A stretch of DNA of 38,383 nt from Dehalococcoidia bacterium (GTDB lineage Bacteria; Chloroflexota; Dehalococcoidia; UBA2979): positions 1-38,383 of the forward strand of contig JANQNP010000037.1 of the NCBI GenBank assembly GCA_028279505.1, given 5' to 3'. The translations under genes and the position numbers were made by a program. Every line of letters starts with the position of its first letter. Position 1 is the stretch's first letter. The notes under the pieces were generated by a model that was not told the DNA's origin, did not search any database, and saw only the letters and a list, made by a program, of their open reading frames with translations. Shown here piece by piece: positions 31,282-38,383 of this stretch.

Positions 31282-31290
31282 GGTCCGCGG

Positions 31291-34113
31291 CTAGTTGCCG
31301 TCCTCGTCCTGCGCCTGCTCGATTGCGTCGAGCAGGTCGCGGAGTCGGTCGAGCTCGTTCTGCGCGGCGTCGGCGGCCTCGCGCGCGTCGTCGAGCAGTT
31401 CGTCGACGCCGCCCGGCGTCTGGCTACCGGGGTCCGGTGTCGCCGTCGGATCGGGCGTCGTGTCACCCGGATCGATCACGCCACCGCCGCCGGGGAGACT
31501 CGATTGCGCGCGTCCGAACACCACGTCGAGCGCCCGCTCGAACGTCGGTTCCATCGCGATCGCGTTACCGTTCGCCACGACCACGCGCACGAGCTCGGGC
31601 AGTCGTGAGTTCTCTGCCTGCAGGTAGATCGGCTCCACGAAGAGGAACGACTGGCCGATCGGGATCATCAGCAGGTTGCCGCGAATCACCTCGGAACCCG
31701 CCTGGTCCCAGAGCGTGATCTGCTGCGAGATGCCGGGGTTCTGGTCGATCCGCGCCTCGATCTGGGCCGGACCGAAGACGAGGTCGTCCGTCGGGAAGCG
31801 GTACGCCCGCAGCGTCCCGTAGTTCTCGCCGTCCGACCGGCCGGCCAACCACGCCACGGTGTTTTGCCGGTTCCGAGGCGTGAACGGCAGGATCAGCGCG
31901 AACTCGAGGTTCTCCTGCGCGGTCGCCTGCTCCGTCGGCAGCGTCATCAACACGTAGTACGGCTCGACCGGCTGCTCCTGCTGGCGGAAGCGCTCAGTCG
32001 GGATGTTCCAGACGTCCTCACCGATGAAGAACACGTCCGGGTTGGTGATGTGGTACCGCAGGTACAGCTCGGACTGCAGCGAGAACATGTCGAGCGGGTA
32101 GCGCAGGTGCTCGCGGACCTCGGGCGGCATCTCCTCGATCGGCGTGAACAGGTCCGGGAAGATCTTCTCCCACGTAGCGGCGACCGGGTCGTCGGGGTCG
32201 AGCAGGTAGAACGTCATGTCGCCGGTGATCGCGTCGACGACGATCTTCACGCTGTCGCGGATGTAGTTGATCGAGCCGCGCGACTGCTGCGAGTACGGGA
32301 ACCGGTCCGAGACGGTGTAGGCCGACTGGATCCACTGGATCTGCCCGTCGATGATCACCATGTACGGGTCGCTGTCGAGCACCAGGAACGGCGCGACCTT
32401 GTCGATCCGCTGCTGGATGTTGCGGTTGATCAGCAGCCGGGAGTCGTTGTTGATCTGCCCCGAGATCAAGAGGTTCGTGTCGCCAAGCTCCCACGCGAGC
32501 GCGAACCGGCGGAGGAACGACGACAGCTCGATGCCGCGGTCCGGCTCGTAGAAGGTCTCCGCGTTGCCCTCGCCGAGCGGGTAGTCGAACTCCGGCTCGT
32601 TCGAATTGACGATCACGTACTGGTTGGTCAGCTCACCGAAGTAGATCCGCGACCCCTCGATCGACAGCTCGAGCTGCTCGCTGACCGGCGGAATGTCGCG
32701 GGTGATGAAGTCGGGCAGGCCCTCCTCGAGGACCTCGTTCACCGGGGCGACGACGGCGCCGAAGCCGTGCGTGAGCTGCAGCCGCTCACGCGTCCAGTTC
32801 CGCTCCTGCGCCCGGCTGATGTCCAGCTCACGAGGTGAGAGCATCACCTGCCGCAGCTCGCCGTCCAGCACGTAGCGGTCCACGTCGACGTCGTTGAACA
32901 GGTAGAACTGGCGGATCGCCTGCACCTGGTTGAACGTGTCGCGCAGCGGGCGCGGGTCGAGCAGCCGGATGTTGTCGAGCGTCTGCGGGTTCGCCTCCAG
33001 CTCGGCGGTCGTCACCGACTGCTCGGCGGCGAAGTCGCTTTCCACGATCTCGCCGAGGCCGTACGCGAACCGCGTCGCCTCGATGTTCCGCGCGATGAAC
33101 TGCTCCTCGCGCTCGCGCTCGTTCGGCTCCACCTGGAACGACTGGACGAAGTTCGGGTAGACGATCCCACCCACGAGGCCGGTGATCGCCCACAGCCCGA
33201 AGGCGAACAGCGGCAGCCGGTAGCTGTCCCGCGAGAGGAACGCGTTGGCCATCGTCGCCAGCCCCGCGAACAGCGCGAGGGCGATCAGGATGTAGCGGAC
33301 GGGTAGGCGTGCGTTGATGTCGGTATACGTCGCACCGAAGACGATGCCGCCCGGCGACAACGCCAACTCGAAGATGCTGAGGTAGGTGCTGAGCGCGATC
33401 AGCAGCAGGATGATCCCGACCAGCATCGAGATGTGGATCCGCATCCCGCGCGTGACGTTCAGCTCGAACCCCTGCAGCGACAGGGAGAGCGCGTAGACCG
33501 CGCCGGCGGCGAGCGTCGAGACGATCATCAAGCCCAGGAACCAGCCCTGGATCAGCTGGAACGCCGGCAGATCGAACATGTAGAACGCGATGTCGCGGTT
33601 GAACGCGGGGTCCTCGCGACCGAACTGCACGCCGTTCAGCCAGGAGAGGATCGTCTCCCACGAGCCACCGGCGACGGAGCCAAAGATGACGCCGAGGAAC
33701 AGCGTGCCGGCGACCAGCACGACCGTGACGATCCGCCGCAGCGCAACGACGTCGATCTCCTCGATGAAGGATTCCTCGGGCCCCTTCGGCGCGAGCCGCC
33801 GGGCGAGGAAGATGTTCGCCCCGATCACCCCGATCGTGATCGCGGCGCCGATGAAGAAGAGCGACACGCGCGCCACGAGCACGCGGCGGAATACGCCCTC
33901 GAACCCGACCGAGTCGAACCACAGCACGTCGACGTAGATCGACTTCAGGACGCTGAGGACGATGAAGCCGACGAGGACCGCGGCCGCCGCGCCGATCCAG
34001 CGCAGCGGGACCGGCGACCGGAACTCGGGCGTGTTGCCACCGATGCGGAACGGCTCGGGCGGAGGCCCGAGGTCGCCGCGTTCACCGCGATCGCGGTCGT
34101 CGAAAAAGCCCAT
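31291..34113 (-). CDS. UPF0182 family large membrane protein
   Basis: This 940-residue protein belongs to UPF0182 (COG1615), found in Actinobacteria, cyanobacteria and Chloroflexota. About seven membrane helices occupy the first 310 residues. The following long extracytoplasmic-type domain has family blocks such as NIEATRFAYGL, TFNQVQAIRQFYLFNDVDVDRY and YQVSDRFPYS-like segments (here YTVSDRFPYSQ). A Gly/Pro/Thr-rich linker (about 880-905) and an acidic helical tail end the protein. The molecular role of the family is unknown to me. The ATG at 34113 follows the argB stop by four bases, so it is translationally linked to arginine synthesis genes. No catalytic motif is visible. Confidence 0.92.
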   Translation of the reverse strand: MGFFDDRDRGERGDLGPPPEPFRIGGNTPEFRSPVPLRWIGAAAAVLVGFIVLSVLKSIYVDVLWFDSVGFEGVFRRVLVARVSLFFIGAAITIGVIGANIFLARRLAPKGPEESFIEEIDVVALRRIVTVVLVAGTLFLGVIFGSVAGGSWETILSWLNGVQFGREDPAFNRDIAFYMFDLPAFQLIQGWFLGLMIVSTLAAGAVYALSLSLQGFELNVTRGMRIHISMLVGIILLLIALSTYLSIFELALSPGGIVFGATYTDINARLPVRYILIALALFAGLATMANAFLSRDSYRLPLFAFGLWAITGLVGGIVYPNFVQSFQVEPNEREREEQFIARNIEATRFAYGLGEIVESDFAAEQSVTTAELEANPQTLDNIRLLDPRPLRDTFNQVQAIRQFYLFNDVDVDRYVLDGELRQVMLSPRELDISRAQERNWTRERLQLTHGFGAVVAPVNEVLEEGLPDFITRDIPPVSEQLELSIEGSRIYFGELTNQYVIVNSNEPEFDYPLGEGNAETFYEPDRGIELSSFLRRFALAWELGDTNLLISGQINNDSRLLINRNIQQRIDKVAPFLVLDSDPYMVIIDGQIQWIQSAYTVSDRFPYSQQSRGSINYIRDSVKIVVDAITGDMTFYLLDPDDPVAATWEKIFPDLFTPIEEMPPEVREHLRYPLDMFSLQSELYLRYHITNPDVFFIGEDVWNIPTERFRQQEQPVEPYYVLMTLPTEQATAQENLEFALILPFTPRNRQNTVAWLAGRSDGENYGTLRAYRFPTDDLVFGPAQIEARIDQNPGISQQITLWDQAGSEVIRGNLLMIPIGQSFLFVEPIYLQAENSRLPELVRVVVANGNAIAMEPTFERALDVVFGRAQSSLPGGGGVIDPGDTTPDPTATPDPGSQTPGGVDELLDDAREAADAAQNELDRLRDLLDAIEQAQDEDGN

Positions 34114-34117
34114 AGCG

Positions 34118-34888
34118 CTAGCTCACACCGACGCGCGTGCCGCGCGGGTGCTCGCTGAAGAGTTGCCGAACCGTGCCGGGCAGCGTGCCGTTTGCGATGA
34201 AGGCCTCCGTGCCGGTCTCCGCGGCGCGGAGGCATGCTTCGACCTTCGGAATCATACCACCGGTCAGGACGCCTTCCTCTCGCAATTCTGCGGCGCGGCT
34301 ATCGCCGAGCGCCGTCACCAGCTCGCCTGCCCCGTCCAGCAGTCCGTCGACGTCCGTCATGAACAGCAGCCGGTCGGCGCGCACGGCGCGTGCCAGCTCG
34401 CCCGCCACCGTGTCCGCGTTGATGTTCAGCGGCTGCGCGGGGGCCTCGAGGCCGATCGGGGCCACGACCGGGATCACGCCCGCGTCGATCAGCGAGGTGA
34501 AGAACGTCGGATCGACCTCGGTCACGCGCCCGACGAAGCCGAGCCGCTCGTCGTAGCGCTCGGCGCGCACCGCGCCGCCGTCGATGCCGCTCACGCCGAC
34601 GGCACGCCCGCCGCGATCGACGATCTGCGCCACGAGCCGCGCGTTGACCACCCCGCGCAACACGCCGACGACGATGTCGAGTGCGTCCTCGTTGGTGGCG
34701 CGCAGGCCGTCGACGAATACGGCCTCGATGCCCATCCGGTCGAGCCAGCCGCTGATCATCGCGCCGCCGCCGTGCACCACCAGCGGCTTGTGCCCCTCCT
34801 CGGCCAGCGCGACGACATCCTCGAGCGAGGTGTCCTCCGCGCCGAGGGTGGAGCCACCGATCTTGACCACGGTGATGCCGCTGCTCAC
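34118..34888 (-). CDS. argB: Acetylglutamate kinase
   Basis: This 256-residue amino-acid kinase phosphorylates N-acetylglutamate, the second step of arginine synthesis. VVKIGGST with the phosphate-binding Lys, VVHGGGAMISGWLDRMG, and PLNINADTVAGELARAVRADRLLFMTDVDGLLD are family blocks. GGMIPKVEACLRA supplies the second catalytic Lys. It is short, lacking the N-terminal helix that arginine-sensitive hexameric forms carry, so feedback inhibition by arginine is less likely. The start is GTG at 34888. The LysW-dependent relatives are excluded only loosely, since no lysW is near. It lies 37 bases after argJ and four bases before UPF0182. Confidence 0.9.
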   Translation of the reverse strand: MSSGITVVKIGGSTLGAEDTSLEDVVALAEEGHKPLVVHGGGAMISGWLDRMGIEAVFVDGLRATNEDALDIVVGVLRGVVNARLVAQIVDRGGRAVGVSGIDGGAVRAERYDERLGFVGRVTEVDPTFFTSLIDAGVIPVVAPIGLEAPAQPLNINADTVAGELARAVRADRLLFMTDVDGLLDGAGELVTALGDSRAAELREEGVLTGGMIPKVEACLRAAETGTEAFIANGTLPGTVRQLFSEHPRGTRVGVS

Positions 34889-34925
34889 GTCGCCCGCCCC
34901 GTCGCGAGGTCCTTGAACCGCCGCA

Positions 34926-36164
34926 TCACGTCGTGTAGTCGGCGTTGATATGCACGTACTCGGTCGTCAGGTCGCACCCCCAGGCCGTCGCGGTCGCCTC
35001 GCCGAGCGCGAGGTCGACGCGGAGCTGCACCTCGTCGGCGTCCATCGTCTGCGACACCGCCGCGAGGTCGGCGGCCGTTGGCGTGCCCGATTCGAGCACA
35101 CAGTGCGGCCCGATCCAGACGCTGACCTGCTCCTGCTCAACCCGCGCGCCGGACCGGCCGATCGCCATCATCACGCGCCCCCAGTTCGGGTCGCGCCCAG
35201 TCACCATCGTCTTGATCAGCGGGGACGACACGACCGTCCGCGCGGCCAGCCGCGCATCCTCGTCGCTCGCTGCGCCCTCGACGACCGTCTCGATCAGCGT
35301 GTTCGCGCCCTCGCCGTCGCGCGCGAGCTCCCGCGTCAGGTGCCGGGCGACGCTCTCGAGGGCGCTTGCTAGCGGGCCGGCCGCCGCGTGCCCGCGTCCG
35401 ATCGGTTCCCCGCCGGCGGTGCCGTTCGCGAGGATCAGCACCGTGTCGCTGGTCGACGTGTCCATGTCGATGTCGAGCATGTTGAACGTGCGGTCGGCGA
35501 TCAGCCCGAGCGCCGCCTGCAGCCACACCCGGTCGACCGGCGCGTCGGTCGTAATGAAGCCGAACATGGTCGCCATGTCCGGGTGGATCATGCCCGAGCC
35601 CTTGGCGCACCCGCCGACGTGGTAGGTGACCCCGTCGACCTCGAAGCGAACCGCCGCCTCCTTCGTCACCGTGTCGGTCGTGAGGATCGCCCGCGCGAAC
35701 GCCGCGCCGCCGTCCTCGGACAGCTCGACCTTCGCGATGCCGTCCTCGATCGGCGGCATCGGTAGCAAGCGCCCGATCACGCCGGTCGAGCCGATGAACA
35801 CGCCGTCCGGATCGATCCCGAAGCGGTCCGCGGTGAGTTGCGCGATCCGCTCCGTGTCGCGGATGCCCTGCTGTCCCGTCACGGTGTTCGAGCAGCCGGA
35901 GTTGGCCGTGATCGCCCGCGCCGGTGCGCCGCTTTCGAGGAGCCGTCGCGCCCGCGACACCGCCGGGCCCGTGACGGCGCTCCTCGTGAGTACCCCGGCC
36001 ACCTCGCAAGGCCGGTCGGAGAGCAGGATGCCGAGGTCGAGGCGCGGCTCCTCGCCGTAGGTCTTCACGCCGGTGAAGATGCCGCCGGCGGAGAATCCCT
36101 CGGGGGTCGTTACGCCGCCGTCATCCAGCCACTGCATGCTCGGCGCATCGGGAGCGTCGGTCAT
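34926..36164 (-). CDS. argJ: Bifunctional ornithine acetyltransferase / N-acetylglutamate synthase
   Basis: This 412-residue enzyme moves the acetyl group from acetylornithine to glutamate and can also acetylate glutamate with acetyl-CoA. It cleaves itself into two chains. The cleavage and nucleophile site is GMIHPDMATM with Thr199. ANSGCSNTVTGQQG and RDPNWGRVMMAIGRSG are diagnostic. The usual PNMAT is PDMAT here. The ATG at 36164 has GAGGA before it. A GTG at 36206 gives a longer form. The presence of ArgJ means that the cyclic acetyl pathway is used, so ArgA/ArgE are not required. It is first in the argJ-argB-UPF0182 run, with a -10 (TATACT) at 36223-36218. Confidence 0.95.
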   Translation of the reverse strand: MTDAPDAPSMQWLDDGGVTTPEGFSAGGIFTGVKTYGEEPRLDLGILLSDRPCEVAGVLTRSAVTGPAVSRARRLLESGAPARAITANSGCSNTVTGQQGIRDTERIAQLTADRFGIDPDGVFIGSTGVIGRLLPMPPIEDGIAKVELSEDGGAAFARAILTTDTVTKEAAVRFEVDGVTYHVGGCAKGSGMIHPDMATMFGFITTDAPVDRVWLQAALGLIADRTFNMLDIDMDTSTSDTVLILANGTAGGEPIGRGHAAAGPLASALESVARHLTRELARDGEGANTLIETVVEGAASDEDARLAARTVVSSPLIKTMVTGRDPNWGRVMMAIGRSGARVEQEQVSVWIGPHCVLESGTPTAADLAAVSQTMDADEVQLRVDLALGEATATAWGCDLTTEYVHINADYTT

Positions 36165-36217
36165 CGGGTCCTCGGTCGGTGAGTCAGTCGCGTCCGCGAA
36201 CGCCACGGGAAGCGGTG

Positions 36218-36225
36218 AGTATAGT
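36218..36225. promoter_or_regulatory. Overlapping divergent -10 boxes (argJ and GNAT unit)
   Basis: The eight bases AGTATAGT read TATACT on the minus strand (36223-36218), toward argJ, and TATAGT on the plus strand (36220-36225), toward the leader ORF and GNAT gene. The two polymerases would compete for the same bases. No strong -35 was found on either side. Confidence 0.55.
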
Positions 36226-36232
36226 CACGGCG

Positions 36233-36277
36233 ATGCCAGCGCAGAACAGCCCGCTCCACCTCGAGATCATCGCCTGA
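36233..36277 (+). CDS. Putative 14-residue leader peptide
   Basis: A short ORF of 14 sense codons plus stop, MPAQNSPLHLEIIA, starts seven bases after the TATAGT box, so the transcript would begin at or next to its ATG. Its TGA (36275-36277) shares one base with the ATG of the acetyltransferase (TGATG). The acetyltransferase itself lacks a good ribosome binding site, which fits translation by termination and re-initiation. The peptide has no obvious run of one amino acid. It is too short to be sure of. Confidence 0.4.
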   Translation: MPAQNSPLHLEIIA

Positions 36278-36798
36278 TGCCGCCCGGCGATCCCATAATC
36301 CGATCCGCCGAGGCCCGCGATCTCCCGGCCATCAACGCCATCTACAACGACGAGATCCGCACCGGCGTCGCCACCTGGGACTACGACCCCTGGACCATCG
36401 AGGCGCGCACCCGCTGGTTCGAGGATCGCGACCCCGCGGAGCCGGTTCTCGTCGTCGAGGTCGATGGTGTTGTCGCCGGGTTCGGCTACCTCTCCTGGTA
36501 TCGATCGAAGGCCGGCTACCGCTACACCCGCGAGAACACCCTCTACATCGCCCCGCCGTACCACCGCCGCGGCCTCGGCGCCCGACTCCTCGAGGCGCTG
36601 ATCGACCAGGCAAGGGCGCTCGGCATCCGTGCGCTGATCGCCCAGATCGAAACGAGCAACGAGGCCAGCATCGCCCTCCACGAGCGGTACGGTTTCGTCC
36701 GCCTCGGCATCGAGCGCCAGGTCGGCTACAAGTTCGACCGCTGGCTCGACGCTCAGCCGATGGAGCTCCTGCTGCCCGAGGGTGGTCCCGCGGGCTAG
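36277..36798 (+). CDS. GNAT acetyltransferase (phosphinothricin/methionine-sulfoximine acetyltransferase-like)
   Basis: This 173-residue enzyme has the opening IRSAEARDLPAINAIYNDEIRTGVATWDYDP, the pattern of the Pat/MnaT branch of GNAT proteins, which N-acetylates glutamate-analogue amino acids. The acetyl-CoA loop is APPYHRRGLGARLLEALI at about 91-108, with RRGLGA as the pyrophosphate-binding segment. The C-terminal NEASIALHERYGFVRLG block is standard. ATG at 36277 overlaps a leader ORF stop and has no clear Shine-Dalgarno of its own. The frame is open further upstream but antisense to argJ. It is divergent from argJ and converges with nth. Confidence 0.85.
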   Translation: MPPGDPIIRSAEARDLPAINAIYNDEIRTGVATWDYDPWTIEARTRWFEDRDPAEPVLVVEVDGVVAGFGYLSWYRSKAGYRYTRENTLYIAPPYHRRGLGARLLEALIDQARALGIRALIAQIETSNEASIALHERYGFVRLGIERQVGYKFDRWLDAQPMELLLPEGGPAG

Positions 36799-36805
36799 CG
36801 CTCCG

Positions 36806-37522
36806 TCACAGCGGAGGTAAGCCGACGCGGGGGCATCGCTCGAGGAGGGGGCACTCTTCGCACTTCGGGCCGCGCGCGTGGCAGGTGCGGCGTCCGTGCT
36901 GGATCAGGTCCACGTGGAACGCGTACACCTCGTCCGGCTCGAGCTGCGCCTCGAGGGCGTCGTGCGCCTTGGCCGCCGCCATCTTCGCCGGCACCAACCC
37001 CAGCCGCTTCGCCACCCGCTCGACGTGCGTGTCCACCGGCAGCGCGGGACGTTCGAGGGCGAACAGCAGCACGCACGCCGCCGTCTTCGGCCCCACCCCT
37101 GGCAGTGACGTCAGCCACTGCTTCGCGTCCTCTAGCGGCATCTTGGCGAGGAACTCCAGCTCCCAGTCCGGAACCCGCTCTTTGACCTCGGCGAGTAGCG
37201 CTTGCAGCCGCTTCGACTTCGTCGGTGCCAGTCCGCCCGGCCGGATCGCGTCCTCCACGCCTGAGGTCGGCGCCGCCAGGATCTCGTCCCAGGTCGGGTA
37301 CGCCTCGATCAGCCGGTGCATCGCCTGCCCGGAGTTGTGGTCCGACGTGTGCTGCGAGAGCAGCGTCAGCACCAGCTCGAACACTGGCGCGTGCGACGCC
37401 TGTTGCGGGGGGCGCCCGTACCGCTCGCCGAGGATCGCGACCAGCTCCGAGGGCGTCCAGTACTCCGCCTTGCGCACGCGCTTGCGGCGTGACGTCGCGG
37501 GTTTGGCATCGGTCTTGGCCAT
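36806..37522 (-). CDS. nth: Endonuclease III (DNA glycosylase/AP lyase)
   Basis: This 238-residue base-excision enzyme removes oxidised pyrimidines and nicks the abasic site. The helix-hairpin-helix LPGVGPKTA (140-148) carries catalytic Lys146, and Asp164 lies in PVDTHVERV. The 4Fe-4S cluster ligands are Cys214, Cys221, Cys224 and Cys230 in the classic C-X6-C-X2-C-X5-C spacing. An extra basic tail of about 20 residues precedes the core. The ATG at 37522 lies six bases after TACCAT (37534-37529), with no ribosome binding site, so it is probably leaderless. It is divergent from selD. Confidence 0.94.
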   Translation of the reverse strand: MAKTDAKPATSRRKRVRKAEYWTPSELVAILGERYGRPPQQASHAPVFELVLTLLSQHTSDHNSGQAMHRLIEAYPTWDEILAAPTSGVEDAIRPGGLAPTKSKRLQALLAEVKERVPDWELEFLAKMPLEDAKQWLTSLPGVGPKTAACVLLFALERPALPVDTHVERVAKRLGLVPAKMAAAKAHDALEAQLEPDEVYAFHVDLIQHGRRTCHARGPKCEECPLLERCPRVGLPPL

Positions 37523-37528
37523 CGCCGG

Positions 37529-37534
37529 ATGGTA
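37529..37534 (-). promoter_or_regulatory. -10 box of the nth leaderless promoter
   Basis: TACCAT on the minus strand is followed by CCGGCG and ATG at 37522. The 12 bases ATCCGGCGATG plus one are shared with the membrane-protein gene start at 17452. Confidence 0.45.
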
Positions 37535-37622
37535 GCGAGCAAAACGTGATGCCGCTCATTGCCGCGCCTTCCGCACGATGCGACGATGGGCGCCTCGCCG
37601 TGACGACCGGAAGGAGGCTGCG

Positions 37623-38383
37623 ATGACCCGCGAAGACATTATTCGTCTGACCGACCTCGCCTCCTGCGCTGGTTGAGCAGGCAAGATGGGTCTCGGGACC
37701 CTGGCGCAGGTGCTGCAGCCGCTCCACGACACATTCGACTCCGCTGACCACCCGGACCTGCTCGTCGGCCTCGATTCGGCTGACGACGCGGCGGTCTACC
37801 GGGTGTCGGATGACCTCGCCCTGATTCAGACGCTCGACTTCTTTCCGCCGGTCGTCGACGACCCGTACACGTACGGCGCGATCGGCGCGGCGAACGCGAT
37901 GTCCGACGTCTACGCGATGGGCGGCGAGGTTCGCTTCGCCCTCAACATCGCCGGCTTCCCGGAGGACCTCGACCCGGAGATCCTCGGCGAGATTTTCCGA
38001 GGCGGCGCGGAGAAGGTCCGCGAGGCGGGCGGCGTGATCGCCGGCGGCCACACCGTCTTCGACGCGGAGCCGAAGTACGGGCTCTCCGTTACCGGGATGA
38101 TCCACCCCGCCGCCGTGATCACGAAGGGCGGCGCCGAGCCCGGCGACGCCCTGCTGCTGACCAAGGCGATCGGCACCGGCGTGCTCCTGACAGCGGGCCA
38201 GCAGGACTACGAGGACAGCGACGCCGGCATGGACGCCGCGGTCGCCTCGATGCTGACGCTCAACCGCCACGCCTCGCACCTCGCCCGCGCCGCCGGGGTG
38301 CGCGCGATGACCGACGTCACGGGCTTCTCACTCGTCGGCCACGCCTCCGAGATCGCCATGCACAGCGGCGCGCGCCTGATCAT
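37623..38383 (+). CDS. selD: Selenide, water dikinase with selenocysteine (partial, runs off the right edge)
   Basis: The first 253 codons of SelD are visible. It makes selenophosphate from selenide and ATP, the selenium donor for selenocysteine. The start is ATG at 37623 with AAGGAGG five bases before it. Codon 18 is TGA (37674-37676) inside LASCAG-U-AGKMG. It falls where E. coli SelD has catalytic Cys17, and Lys21 aligns with essential Lys20. The frame continues without a break into unmistakable SelD blocks: VGLDSADDAAVY, GAIGAANAMSDVYAMGGE, VIAGGHTVFDAEPKYGLSVTG and MTDVTGFSLVGHASEI. The UGA is therefore read as selenocysteine, not stop. Codon use and GC match the neighbours. The remaining sel genes would lie to the right or elsewhere. 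Confidence 0.93.
37677..37710 (+). promoter_or_regulatory. Candidate bacterial SECIS element of selD
   Basis: Eleven bases after the UGA, GGGTC (37688-37692) pairs with GACCC (37697-37701) around the loop TCGG, all within the coding sequence. The apical loop lies about 16 bases after the UGA, at the short end of what I recall for bacterial SECIS elements. The stem is short, and the loop does not begin with the G usually expected, so the exact fold is uncertain. Confidence 0.45.

Noticed and set aside
37674..37676. selD as a pseudogene broken by TGA
   Set aside because: The stop falls exactly on the catalytic Cys position, the frame is clean afterwards, and selenocysteine at this site is known in SelD proteins.

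Overview
The window is 38.4 kb of high-GC bacterial DNA, roughly two thirds G+C by eye. It is densely packed with ordinary chromosomal genes on both strands. The organism cannot be fixed from sequence alone. A GatCA amidotransferase, a peptidoglycan synthase with C-terminal beta-sandwich repeats, a giant UPF0182 membrane protein, frequent GTG starts, several apparently leaderless genes and a selenocysteine-containing SelD together suggest a Chloroflexota (Dehalococcoidia or Thermomicrobia-like) or actinobacterial-type genome. I favour Chloroflexota with low confidence. No CRISPR array, insertion sequence, rRNA or convincing tRNA was seen.

Layout from left to right. Positions 1-2165 hold the start of an unknown minus-strand gene, then a coupled nucleotidyltransferase/phosphotransferase pair behind a CRP-type palindrome. 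Positions 2166-6505 hold a class A penicillin-binding protein overlapping a SAM methyltransferase. Positions 6506-10435 run on the plus strand: gatC, gatA, an alpha/beta hydrolase and citrate synthase, closed by a strong hairpin terminator. Positions 10519-13590 carry a histone-deacetylase-like hydrolase, a methyltransferase and trpS on the minus strand. Positions 13600-15050 are the oddest stretch: two strong hairpins, one a plus-strand terminator with no recognisable gene in front of it, then an orphan DndB/DGQHR-like gene of lower GC with its own near-consensus sigma70 promoter. Positions 15054-22343 hold argS, a LiaF-like protein, a small membrane protein, trmH, recG and a metallophosphoesterase. 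Positions 22458-23147 hold rpmB and a cupin protein.

The right third is built around arginine biosynthesis, all on the minus strand. One block reads argD-argG-DNA methyltransferase-UbiG-like methyltransferase-argH-rpe with tight spacing and overlaps. A second reads argJ-argB-UPF0182. They are separated by a plus-strand pair encoding a ribbon-helix-helix protein and a DUF4097-like protein. argC, argF and argR are not in the window. A GNAT acetyltransferase and endonuclease III follow. The right edge holds the first about 250 codons of selD, whose catalytic position is an in-frame UGA, so the host should decode selenocysteine.

Three cross-cutting signals stand out. First, a -10 hexamer of the TAGGCT/TAnnAT type sits exactly six bases before the start codon of several genes, implying leaderless transcripts. 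Second, CCTCGG/CCGAGG appears enriched in intergenic DNA and is reached in genes through rare codons. Third, a 14-codon leader ORF sits just after a -10 box and overlaps the GNAT start as TGATG.
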